The notes beneath the pieces were generated by a model, which ran no database searches, had not been told where the DNA came from, and worked only from the letters and a program-made list of their open reading frames with translations. From contig PNLP01000028.1 of assembly GCA_013823135.1 (NCBI GenBank), positions 1 through 64,000 of the forward strand: a stretch of DNA of 64,000 nt, written 5' to 3'. The position numbers were made by a program, and so were the translations under genes. The stretch comes from Planctomycetaceae bacterium. Its GTDB lineage: Bacteria; Planctomycetota; Planctomycetia; Gemmatales; Gemmataceae. The stretch's first letter is position 1. The number at the start of each line of letters is the position of its first letter. Shown in pieces: positions 42,957-51,077 of this stretch.

Positions 42957-44321
42957 GTGGGGCTCCCATTCTGGTTCACGAAACTGCTCGTTCGCACTGG
43001 CGTCGCCAAGTTCACCCCGCGTGCCAAGCGCCTCACCGACGGCGGCACCGCATTCCTTCGCCACTACTCCGATCGCGTTCTCGCCGCACCCATCGAGGAA
43101 CTGCTCGACCCGGCGTTCGTACCCGATGCGTGCGGGCCGGATGTCATCGACCTGAACCCCGCCGCCCCGCGTTCAGAATCGGGGATCAGTCTCGGGCGGT
43201 TCACCGCCGACCGTCGCGGGAACCCACCGCCGCAAGGGTTGCCCGAACTGCGAACCGCCATCGCCGACCGCTACCAGCGATTCGATAGCCGTGCCGTGAA
43301 CCCCGAGAACGAAGTTCTCGTCACGCACGGGGCCACGGGTGCGCTCGCCACGGCACTCGATGCGTTCGTGAACCCCGGCGACCGCGTCGTGATGTTCGAC
43401 CCGAGTTCGTCGCTGTTCACGCTCGGGGCCAAGTCCCGCCAGGCAACCGTGCGGTGGGTGCCGACGTGGACCGAGGACGGTCGCTGTCGCTATCCCGCGG
43501 CCGCGTTCGAGAAGGCGATGCGCGGCGCGAAGATGCTCGTGCTGTCGGCTCCGATGAACCCGACCGGCGCGTGCATTGCAGACGAAGACCTCGATCACCT
43601 CGCGTGGATCGCCGCCGCGTACAACGTGCTCATCTTCGCGGACGAATCGTTCGCACGGTTCCAGTTCGGCACATCTGGCAAGGCGTTCGGCCGGCTCGCC
43701 GGAGCCGACAAACGGATCCTCACGGCCGGGTCGATCTCGCAAGAGTTCGGCCTGGGTGCGTTGCGGGTCGGCTGGCTCGCCGGGCCGCGGCACCTGATTC
43801 GCGCGTGCGGCCTGATGCAGAACCTGAACGCGCCGTTCGTGCCGGCCGTGTGTCAACAAGCCGCTGCAAAAGCGTTGTCGGAACCCGACGCCGAGTTCCG
43901 CGTGCAGCGCGATCGCTTGAAGGAGAAACGCGACTACACTTTCGACCGCCTCCGTGCGATGGGCCTGGAACCGGACCGCCCCGGTGCTGGCCTGTTCATG
44001 TGGGTGCCGGTCGCCGGGTTGGGGCTCGATGGCCGCACGTTCGCCGAGCGATTGTTCCGCGAGGAGCGGGTGCAGGTCGGTCCGGGGATCGCGTTCGGGC
44101 CATCGGGTGCGGGGCACATCCGCATCGGCTTCGCGGCCGACGACGGCCGCTTGCGTGAGGGACTGACGCGAATGGCCGCGTTCATCGACCGACTGCGGAA
44201 CCCGTCGATTGGGGTTATGTCTGCACGGGTGGAATTGGAAGTGGCACCGACCGAGGAAGTGACCGAAACGCCTGTCGCGGAAGCAACCGAGCAGGCGAAA
44301 CCCGCGTTTAGCCGGGTGTGA
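42957..44321 (+). CDS. Aminotransferase-fold protein lacking the PLP lysine
   Basis: A 454-residue protein of the class I/II aminotransferase fold. It has the usual NPTG (APMNPTGAC), the acidic residue that would hold the pyridine nitrogen (FADESFARFQF), and GALRVGW with the arginine after the lysine site. At the site itself the sequence is SISQEFGLGALRVGW, so the Schiff-base lysine is Gln262. The C-terminus has an extra Glu/Val/Thr-rich tail of about 40 residues. GTG 42957 is chosen because AAGGAGG lies 6 bases upstream. Without the lysine, normal transamination is not expected. Confidence 0.85.
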   Translation: MGLPFWFTKLLVRTGVAKFTPRAKRLTDGGTAFLRHYSDRVLAAPIEELLDPAFVPDACGPDVIDLNPAAPRSESGISLGRFTADRRGNPPPQGLPELRTAIADRYQRFDSRAVNPENEVLVTHGATGALATALDAFVNPGDRVVMFDPSSSLFTLGAKSRQATVRWVPTWTEDGRCRYPAAAFEKAMRGAKMLVLSAPMNPTGACIADEDLDHLAWIAAAYNVLIFADESFARFQFGTSGKAFGRLAGADKRILTAGSISQEFGLGALRVGWLAGPRHLIRACGLMQNLNAPFVPAVCQQAAAKALSEPDAEFRVQRDRLKEKRDYTFDRLRAMGLEPDRPGAGLFMWVPVAGLGLDGRTFAERLFREERVQVGPGIAFGPSGAGHIRIGFAADDGRLREGLTRMAAFIDRLRNPSIGVMSARVELEVAPTEEVTETPVAEATEQAKPAFSRV

Positions 44322-44334
44322 CCAATGTTTAGCT

Positions 44335-44381
44335 GCGACCGAAGGGAGCGCGAGTGTTTGACACGCGCTCCCTTCGGTCGC
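44335..44381. terminator. Perfect 18-bp hairpin between convergent genes
   Basis: Arms 44335-44352 and 44364-44381 are exact inverse complements with an 11-base loop. They lie between stops at 44321 (plus) and 44393 (minus). Confidence 0.8.
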
Positions 44382-44392
44382 GGCGAATCCGA

Positions 44393-45706
44393 TCAGCGCC
44401 CACCCATACTAGTGCCCAGCGCCGCGTGAACTTCGGCGGATGCACGCACGATGATCGACATGCTCGGGAAGTGGAATGTCACCGATGCCGGCCCGCCGTT
44501 CTCCTTCCAGCTCAGCGGATCAATCGTCGCCTTGATCGACTTCATGATCGCTTCCACGTTCGACATCGTTTGCTGGAAGTCCACCAGCGGCCCCCAGGTC
44601 AGGCTCCCCGCGAACGGCCCGACTCCCTGCACCACGTCGCCCAGGTAATACACCCGCGTGACGAGCATGTTCTTGGCCTTCTCCACGTCCACGACCTGAA
44701 TCACCTGATCCTTGACGACGAACGTCAGCCCTTGCGACGCGAGCACCTGTCGCAACACGGTACGGGACGCAACACCATTGGCCTGAAGGCTCACGGGTTT
44801 CCGCAGGTCGATGCCGAGGTCGTCGATCGACTTCTTGTCGATAAACAGTTTCTGGTCGAGCGAGTTCGACAGGTCTTGCATGGCTTCATCGAGCGGCCGG
44901 TTGTTCCAGTCCACGACGATCGGCTTGTTCAGCGACTCGATGATCTTCTTTTCCTGCTCCGTGAGGTCGATCGTCTTGAGCCGGCGAGCGGTCTTCTCTT
45001 TCCAGTCCTTGGGGAACTCGACATCACCGAGGGCGGGGAGCGACGACTTCATCACGTCGTTCATCGCCAGCGTGATGCGTGATTGCTGGAGTTGTGCGAA
45101 GTCGGCGGAGTCCTGAACGCGATCGGCGAACCCGTTCTGCGTCGAAAGGCTAATCACGGCCGGGTTGTTCGGGAACGTGCGGGACAGCAGCGAGATCTCG
45201 CGATCGGCTTCCTTGTTCTGCCCGGAACGCTTGTACTCGGCAACGCGGTCGATCCCTTCCTTCACGGCCTTGATCTCGCGGACGTAACTATCGAACGCCG
45301 CTTGCTTGTCGTTCTTCACACCGACCGCAATCGGATCGTTCTTCACGCCGGGGTTCGGCAACGCTCGGCCCTCGATGGCCGCAATCTTCTGGTTCAGGAT
45401 ATCTGTGAGGGTTTTGCGGGCGGTACCGCTCAGGCTCGGGGACAGATCGATCACGTTAACCTGCGTGGACTTGAGCAGTTGTGTGGCCTTCACGCGGTTG
45501 GTCTTGGCGAGCCGGTCTGCGTCGGCGATGGCGTTGAGCACATCCGCCTCGGCCTTCTGATCGGTGATCTTCTGGCGTGCGACCGCTTCGCCCAGGGGGT
45601 CGAGCGGTGGCCGCTTCGGCGGTTGTGCGGTGCTGATGGTTGCGGATACGCCCAACCCGAGCAGGGCGGCGGCCAGGTGCCGGATGGCGGTTCCCGAACG
45701 GTTCAT
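44393..45706 (-). CDS. Exported secretin-domain-like protein
   Basis: A 437-residue protein with a signal peptide (LAAALLGLGVSATISTA). A long helical region (about 30-270) precedes domains like the secretin N0/STN fold: KPIVVDWNNRPLDEAMQDLSNSLDQKLFID, then TVLRQVLASQGLTFVVKDQVIQVVD, and a following N1-like part (TRVYYLGDVVQ). It ends without a secretin channel domain, so it is not a full GspD. Such proteins are frequent in planctomycetes. AAGGAA lies 7 bases before the start. Confidence 0.75.
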   Translation of the reverse strand: MNRSGTAIRHLAAALLGLGVSATISTAQPPKRPPLDPLGEAVARQKITDQKAEADVLNAIADADRLAKTNRVKATQLLKSTQVNVIDLSPSLSGTARKTLTDILNQKIAAIEGRALPNPGVKNDPIAVGVKNDKQAAFDSYVREIKAVKEGIDRVAEYKRSGQNKEADREISLLSRTFPNNPAVISLSTQNGFADRVQDSADFAQLQQSRITLAMNDVMKSSLPALGDVEFPKDWKEKTARRLKTIDLTEQEKKIIESLNKPIVVDWNNRPLDEAMQDLSNSLDQKLFIDKKSIDDLGIDLRKPVSLQANGVASRTVLRQVLASQGLTFVVKDQVIQVVDVEKAKNMLVTRVYYLGDVVQGVGPFAGSLTWGPLVDFQQTMSNVEAIMKSIKATIDPLSWKENGGPASVTFHFPSMSIIVRASAEVHAALGTSMGGR

Positions 45707-46222
45707 GTCCAGTTCCTTCGCCGGTGTGGGCGGAGTATCTCCCTATGACATAACGTACCCGCCCTTCGCGCCGTTTGCCAAGTCTTCCGAAGAGGTTGTG
45801 ACACCCGACGCCTGGCCGAACCGGCGCAACCGGTCTGGTCCGGCCGATTGCACTCCCGAATGCTGTGTCGTTTCAGAGCTCTACAGAGGTTGAAGTTTGG
45901 TAGGGTGGGTCGAGACCGGCTTTGCGGTCGAACCCCACCACAACCTGGGGAAATGCTGGGGTTCATGGTGGGGCTCGTCACGAAGTGTGCCTCGACCCAC
46001 CCTACCAAAACCGCTCAAACTCATTGGATGCGTAGCAGCTAACCCTTAAGCTCCGCTTGCGTGGCAAACAGGCAGGTGTTATGTTGCCACCCCTTTGCAA
46101 CCGAAAGTAGGAATCTGCGTCGTAAGGCGTGAAACCTATTCTCTGGCATATTGCAGGATTGCTGTTTTAAGCGTGTCAGTGGTGAGCGACTCGCCACTGC
46201 TTAACTTCCAAAGGATCCAGTG
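45707..46222. other. Intergenic region with a REP-like palindrome
   Basis: These 516 bases lie between the secretin-like gene and the FkbM gene. The palindromic element at 45896-46009 is the only clear structure. Bases 46050-46222 are AT-richer and probably carry the promoter of the methyltransferase gene. Confidence 0.55.
45896..46009. mobile_element. REP/MITE-like palindromic element
   Basis: The outer arms 45896-45914 and 45991-46009 are exact inverse complements (19 bp). Inner arms (ACCCCACCA and TGGTGGGG) continue the pairing. The word GGTAGGGTGGGTCGAG is of a type seen in REP-like elements of many bacteria. No RAYT transposase gene is present in the window. Confidence 0.7.
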
Positions 46223-47803
46223 ATGGCAGAGAGGCAGCACTCGGAAAGCGAAAGCCTGAGTTCACCCCTAATCAAGGACGACAGCTTTTATAGTATCATT
46301 AGGGCGATTTCCCGAGGCGAGGAAATCCTTAACGTGCTTGAGATTGGCTCCTCCAGCGGTGGGGGAACTACCGAGGCGTTTGTCGAAGGGCTTCGCGATA
46401 ATCCCCGTAAGCCAGCGCTCTTCTGCATGGAAGTACACCGGCCGCGTTTTCAGGAATTGTCTCACCGCTATTCCGGTGATTCCTTTGTGAAGTGCTACAA
46501 CGCCTCCTCCGTCAGCTTGGAGTGTTTCCCGACGCCGGCGCAAGTAATGGAATTTTATCGCCAAGGAGTGGGCGGGCTCAACCGCTTTCCCTTGGCTGAC
46601 GTGCTGCGATGGCTGGAACAAGACATTGAGTACGTTCGCAACTCGGGGGTTACAGCGGATGGGATTGAGCGGATCAAGCGCGAACACAAGATCAAGTGCT
46701 TTGACGTTGTCCTAATCGATGGCTCGGAATTCACCGGTGAAGCTGAGCTCCGGCAAGTTTACGGCGCGAAGTTCATATTTCTGGACAACATCAACACCTA
46801 CAAGAACTACGTTAATCATCGCCAGTTGATGGAAGACGACGGCTACACCCTGATCTACCACGAGCCGAATCAACGTAACGGTCGCTCCGCATTCCGCCGG
46901 AACGGCAAGGCGTCTTTCACTTCGGAGCAGAAGGAGCGTGATCTCGTCGACGCATTGGTCCGGCCCGAAATGGTCGTCTTCGACGTTGGCGCAAACGTTG
47001 GCGATTACACGGAACTCTTCAGTCGCAGCGTTGGTCCGGGCGGGCGCGTGTTTGCCTTCGAGCCGATTGCGAGCACATTTGGCCGGCTCAAGGAACGCAT
47101 GGCGAAACCGGGACACGAGAACGTTCGCGTGTTCCAAAACGCCATCTACTCCACCGATGGAGAAGTGACGTTCAATGTCTTCCCGGACGAATACTCAGGG
47201 TGGAACAGCATCGGAAAACCCGAGATGCTGGACCCGAAGACCCACAAGAACATCGTACCCTTCGCGGGCAGCCAGACAGCGGTAAGTCGATCGCTCGATT
47301 CGTTCTGCGAGCAGCACGGAATCGGACGGATCGACTTCTTGAAAGTCGATGTCGAGGGTGCAGAGAAGAACGTGTTTCGCGGGGCCGAAGGCCTGCTATG
47401 CCGAAATGCCATCGGATTCATTCAGTTCGAAATCTCCGCCAAGATGCTGGAAGGGATGAAGGCGACAGCACGAGAAACTTTCGACGTCTTGAGCGAGTTC
47501 GGGTACGAATGCCGCAAGATTCGCGAAGGGGGCTCGCTGGGTGAGCGTGTTGTTGATTCGGACGCCTTTTACGATAACTTCGTCGCCTTTCCGTCCGTGG
47601 CAGCAAGTTACGTTGTGCAGCAGATGGAGGCGCTCGCGCAACTCCGAGTGCCCGTGTGGAAACTGGCACGCGACCTGGATGCCGTTCGCACGGAACTCGA
47701 AGAAGCCCGTCAGCGCATCGCCTTCATCGAAGGATCAAAGTTCTGGAAACTCCGGAACCGCTGGCACTCGCTGAAGAACAAGCTCAATCGCCGCGCCAGT
47801 TGA
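46223..47803 (+). CDS. Double methyltransferase with C-terminal FkbM domain
   Basis: A 526-residue protein. The N-terminal half is SAM-methyltransferase-like (NVLEIGSSSGGGTTEAF, then VVLIDGSEF). The second half is a FkbM-type methyltransferase (VVFDVGANVGDYTELF, DFLKVDVEGAEKNV). It ends in a helical tail (SKFWKLRNRW) of a type found on polysaccharide enzymes. The likely role is methylation of sugars or another surface-polymer component. ATG 46223 has AAGG 8 bases upstream; a GTG directly before it is also in frame. Base composition is lower in GC than most neighbours. Confidence 0.85.
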   Translation: MAERQHSESESLSSPLIKDDSFYSIIRAISRGEEILNVLEIGSSSGGGTTEAFVEGLRDNPRKPALFCMEVHRPRFQELSHRYSGDSFVKCYNASSVSLECFPTPAQVMEFYRQGVGGLNRFPLADVLRWLEQDIEYVRNSGVTADGIERIKREHKIKCFDVVLIDGSEFTGEAELRQVYGAKFIFLDNINTYKNYVNHRQLMEDDGYTLIYHEPNQRNGRSAFRRNGKASFTSEQKERDLVDALVRPEMVVFDVGANVGDYTELFSRSVGPGGRVFAFEPIASTFGRLKERMAKPGHENVRVFQNAIYSTDGEVTFNVFPDEYSGWNSIGKPEMLDPKTHKNIVPFAGSQTAVSRSLDSFCEQHGIGRIDFLKVDVEGAEKNVFRGAEGLLCRNAIGFIQFEISAKMLEGMKATARETFDVLSEFGYECRKIREGGSLGERVVDSDAFYDNFVAFPSVAASYVVQQMEALAQLRVPVWKLARDLDAVRTELEEARQRIAFIEGSKFWKLRNRWHSLKNKLNRRAS

Positions 47804-47921
47804 GAACGCCGGCAGTTCGTTGCCAACGGCTGTGGACCAGCCCAAACAACAATGGCATCGACAAGAAATCGATCGATCACACAGACTGCGAAAGTACGGC
47901 AGCCGGCGCAGCCCGATCCAT

Positions 47922-48785
47922 TTACTTCAACGCCGCGGTGAATGCATAATCGTAGTCCCGATCCACCATGACCCACGGATGGAGGCGTAGCGGGAACGTC
48001 ATCTCGAGGACGGGCAGCGTGTCGAGTTTGCCGACGTGCCCCTTCGTGTGCGTGGCGTCGGGGCGGATGCCGATGTTGCGCACGAGGTTTACGGCCGGGA
48101 CCACCGACATGGCGGACTGCGTCAGTCGGGCGACGCTCCACTGATAATCCCAGGTGTCGGTAACGCCGCGATAAACGAGGTCGTACGCGAGCATCCTTTG
48201 CTTGTAGATCTCGGGATGGGCGAAAACATTCTGAATGCGTTCGCGGACATTGGGGTCTGCCCACAACTTCATATCGACGTCGTAATGTCGCCACATCCGC
48301 CGCCAAGAAGCCCAACCCCAGATCGCACCGCAGTACGAGAAGTGATACTGCTGATTTTCCGCTCGCCAGCGCCCCACAGGATTGAAGCCCGTGATCATGC
48401 CGATGCGTTGATCGTCGCAGTAATTGTCGAGCATCTCCTCCATGAACCGGAAAAACGTCGGGTGGGGAAGGATGTCATCTTCGAGAATGATGGCTCGCTC
48501 CACTTGCTCGAAGACCCAGTTCAGGCCGCTCGACACCCGCCGGCGACAGCCAAGATTCGTCGCCGAGTAGTTGCGAAGCACTTCGCAGGGCCAATCGACA
48601 CGCTCTACGAACGCGCGAGCGGCGGAGCATCGCTGAGCATCCTCCGGATGGTCCGAGCGCGGCCCATCGGCGATCAGCAGAAGCTTTTGGGGTCGAGCTC
48701 TGGCGATTTCAGCAAAGACCTGGGCCGTGGTATCGGGGCGATTGAAGAAGAAAAACGCCACCGGGGTTGAGAGTCCTGTCGCCAT
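47922..48785 (-). CDS. Glycosyltransferase-like protein (GT-A fold)
   Basis: A 287-residue protein. The start PVAFFFFNRPDTTAQVFAEIA is a nucleotide-sugar-binding strand, and the metal-binding acidic motif is AIILEDDILPHP. Later WGWASWRRMWRHYD is typical of a family of GT-A-like transferases in polysaccharide loci. No membrane helix is present. ATG 48785 has GGAG 5 bases upstream. Acceptor unknown; it is likely part of surface glycan synthesis with its neighbours. Confidence 0.85.
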   Translation of the reverse strand: MATGLSTPVAFFFFNRPDTTAQVFAEIARARPQKLLLIADGPRSDHPEDAQRCSAARAFVERVDWPCEVLRNYSATNLGCRRRVSSGLNWVFEQVERAIILEDDILPHPTFFRFMEEMLDNYCDDQRIGMITGFNPVGRWRAENQQYHFSYCGAIWGWASWRRMWRHYDVDMKLWADPNVRERIQNVFAHPEIYKQRMLAYDLVYRGVTDTWDYQWSVARLTQSAMSVVPAVNLVRNIGIRPDATHTKGHVGKLDTLPVLEMTFPLRLHPWVMVDRDYDYAFTAALK

Positions 48786-49299
48786 ACTTGCTCCATCCTC
48801 ACCGTGAAGAGATCGGCTACCGATTTGGTGCATCCTACTGTTCAGGCAAAAAAAGGACGGTTTGCATTGGACACGACTGGTTATAACCCGTTGCTTTGAT
48901 TGATCTTCCCAAAAACCAAAAAATCCAGCCTATGTCTTATTGTGGGTTACCACACCATACCTCGAAGGACACAGGCATGGATGCCACGCGTGTTAGCGTT
49001 CTCCACCAGAGTTGCGCCCCAAAGACACCCCTTCCCCTGTCCGCAATGTGGTCGGATCGGACATCGCACGGACACACAATCGACGGCTGTGGGACGTCGC
49101 TCCTGATCACATCCTCTTCGTCGAATTGACCGTGTGAGGTTACCGCGTCACTTGCGACTGCTGCAAGATGTTCCGCTCGCAAGTCCCAGGCATCGAACCA
49201 GCACGATCCTACAGGTCTTTCGGTCATTTCGATCCGGGTTGACCCAGATTCCCGTTCCGGCTATCTCGCCTGGTTAGCCATCAACCCGGGAGTCGCTGC
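48786..49299. other. Intergenic region with a decayed coding remnant
   Basis: These 514 bases lie between the glycosyltransferase and the anchored protein. The first 100 bases are AT-rich and probably carry the upstream promoter. Bases about 48990-49230 look like an old zinc-ribbon coding sequence broken by a frameshift and a stop. Confidence 0.5.
48990..49230 (+). pseudogene. Possible decayed transposase zinc-ribbon remnant
   Basis: One frame reads FPCPQCGRIGHRTD and stops at 49106. The next frame reads DHILFVELTV, a stop, then GYRVTCDCCKMFRSQVPGIEP. Two cysteine pairs with this spacing recall the zinc-binding N-terminus of transposases such as ISL3 or IS66 accessory regions. The frameshift and stop mean it cannot be functional. 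The assignment is weak. Confidence 0.35.
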
Positions 49300-50004
49300 A
49301 TGTTACGCCGTCGACCGATGCTCGTGGCCGTCGGGCTCATCGTCCTGCTCGTGTCGGGCGTGGTCGGCGTTCTCGTCAGTATGCTGAAGTGCGAACCGGC
49401 GTTCTACACCGACGCCGCGTGTCCGAACGACTACGACACCCGCGAAAAAGCGTCGCGGGTGCTCACGCGCATCCAGGATCTCAAGACCGACATCCGAACC
49501 AAAGGCGAGTGGGGCGAGACGTTCAGCGCCGAGGAATTGAACTGTTTCTTCGCTGAAACGATGACAGCGAACGGGAGTTTCGCCTCGCTGTTGCCAGAAG
49601 GGTTCAGCGCACCGCGGGTCGCCGTTGAAGGCGATCACCTGAAACTCGGGTTTCGCTACGGCGAAGGGTTTTGGTCCGCGATTGTCTGGATCGAACTCCG
49701 TGTCTGGCTGGTTGCCGAGGATATCAACGTGATGGCTGTTGAGGTCTGCGACCTGCGGGCGGGTCGGCTCGCAGTGGGGACGCAATCGGTCCTCGACGCC
49801 ATCGCGGAGGCGGCACGAGGCTCAAACATCGACGTGACGTGGTATCGACACAACGGCAACGCCGTTGGGCTGTTCCGCTTCTTCCCGGATCAGGTGCAAC
49901 CCGCGTCGAACGTGCTGACACTGGAGACGCGCGAGGGGAAAGTTGTCGTTGCTGGTCGAACCCGAACCGACCTGCCCCTGCCTTCAACCGTAATCGGACC
50001 GTGA
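49300..50004 (+). CDS. Membrane-anchored hypothetical protein
   Basis: A 234-residue protein with a signal-anchor helix (MLVAVGLIVLLVSGVVGVLVSML). The exported part (FSAEELNCFFAE, HLKLGFRYGEGFWSAIVWIELRVWLV) is mixed alpha/beta with no motif I can name. GGGAG lies 9 bases before the ATG. A copy of element A follows. Confidence 0.75.
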   Translation: MLRRRPMLVAVGLIVLLVSGVVGVLVSMLKCEPAFYTDAACPNDYDTREKASRVLTRIQDLKTDIRTKGEWGETFSAEELNCFFAETMTANGSFASLLPEGFSAPRVAVEGDHLKLGFRYGEGFWSAIVWIELRVWLVAEDINVMAVEVCDLRAGRLAVGTQSVLDAIAEAARGSNIDVTWYRHNGNAVGLFRFFPDQVQPASNVLTLETREGKVVVAGRTRTDLPLPSTVIGP

Positions 50005-50027
50005 TACAGGATCAGATATGCGTCAAT

Positions 50028-50089
50028 GTCCGAGCCCGAGCGCCAAGCGAGGTTCACGTTTGTCCCTCGCTTGGCGCTCGGGCTCAGAC
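50028..50089. repeat. Palindromic element A, copy 4
   Basis: Arms 50028-50052 and 50065-50089 form a 25-bp hairpin with a 12-base loop and one mismatch near the base. It lies between convergent genes and its end abuts the stop codon at 50090. Confidence 0.92.
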
Positions 50090-50449
50090 TCATGCTCCCT
50101 GCTCGCCAACATGCAACCTCACCAACCGTAAGCCATCCACGTTGCGTTCGATCTGCCATCGGCCCGTGAGCTTGGCTCCACGAAGCTCAACTGCGACGCA
50201 GCCTGGGCGATCCGCAAGCCAGTCGAAAGTGCCTGAGTCCCAACGGCTCACGGTGCCGCGATCGCCGGAAACCGGGCCTTCGTAGTCGAGATAAACCAGC
50301 CGGTGGTCGGCGTTCGCTTCGGCGGGCACGGGACAGTCCGGGGTTGGCTCCGCGAGAAGCCGCCAGGCACGCAACACGGGGCCGGCTTCCAGAAGGAAAT
50401 CCCAGTGCCGCCGGGGCCAGTCGTGTTCGAGAATGACGAATCGGGGCAT
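50090..50449 (-). CDS. Stand-alone LigD-type 3'-phosphoesterase-like protein
   Basis: A 119-residue protein. The start PRFVILEHDWPRRHWDFLLEAGPVLRAWRL matches the N-terminal phosphoesterase domain of DNA ligase D (EH, then HxDxxxE), and LVYLDYEGPVSGDRGTVSRWDSG continues it. In LigD this domain trims 3' ends during end joining. No ligase or polymerase domain is attached. The start ATG 50449 has no clear ribosome-binding site. It is divergent from smpB, with only 84 bases between. Confidence 0.75.
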   Translation of the reverse strand: MPRFVILEHDWPRRHWDFLLEAGPVLRAWRLLAEPTPDCPVPAEANADHRLVYLDYEGPVSGDRGTVSRWDSGTFDWLADRPGCVAVELRGAKLTGRWQIERNVDGLRLVRLHVGEQGA

Positions 50450-50533
50450 GGGTTGTGCGGGGGAATGGTCTACGATTCCAGTTGCGACACTGGTAAGATA
50501 CACAGGCTCGGTCGGCGCACCCTGGATGGCACC

Positions 50534-51022
50534 ATGGCGAAGAAAGACAAAAAGGTTGTCGGAGACGGAACAGTCAATGTTTGCCGTAACCGTCGGGCAA
50601 CGCACGACTACGAGATTATCGATCAGATCGAGTGCGGGCTGGTTCTCGTCGGCACGGAGGTCAAGAGCCTGCGTGCCGGGCACGCGAATCTCGAAGATTC
50701 GTATGCCCGGATCGACGACGGCGAGGCATGGCTGGTCGGGGCGGAAATCCCTGAGTATGTGTTCGGGAATCGGCTCAACCACAAGCCGAAACGCGAACGC
50801 AAGCTCCTGATGCACCGCAAGGAAATCGACCGATTCGCGGGGAAGGCGACCGAAAAGGGGCTGACGCTCATCCCACTGCGGTTGTATTTCCGCGAGGGCC
50901 GGGCCAAAATCGAACTCGCAGTCGGCAAGGGCAAACAAGTTCACGACAAACGCGAGTCGCTGAAGACGGCCGACGCCAAGCGACAGATTGATCGGGCGTT
51001 GGCAACGCGACGGCGGAAGTGA
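50534..51022 (+). CDS. smpB: SsrA-binding protein SmpB
   Basis: A 162-residue partner of tmRNA in rescue of stalled ribosomes. It has CRNRRATHDYEIIDQIECGLVLVGTEVKSLR, then LMHRKEIDRFAGK, and ends with the basic tail KRQIDRALATRRRK. The length is standard. ATG 50534 is chosen; a longer frame to 50303 overlaps the divergent gene. The tmRNA gene is not in the window. Confidence 0.95.
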   Translation: MAKKDKKVVGDGTVNVCRNRRATHDYEIIDQIECGLVLVGTEVKSLRAGHANLEDSYARIDDGEAWLVGAEIPEYVFGNRLNHKPKRERKLLMHRKEIDRFAGKATEKGLTLIPLRLYFREGRAKIELAVGKGKQVHDKRESLKTADAKRQIDRALATRRRK

Positions 51023-51077
51023 GATTAGCCGCGACCCGAATGGGAGCGTGGTTTCCGAAAGCCAAGGAGGGCTTGCG

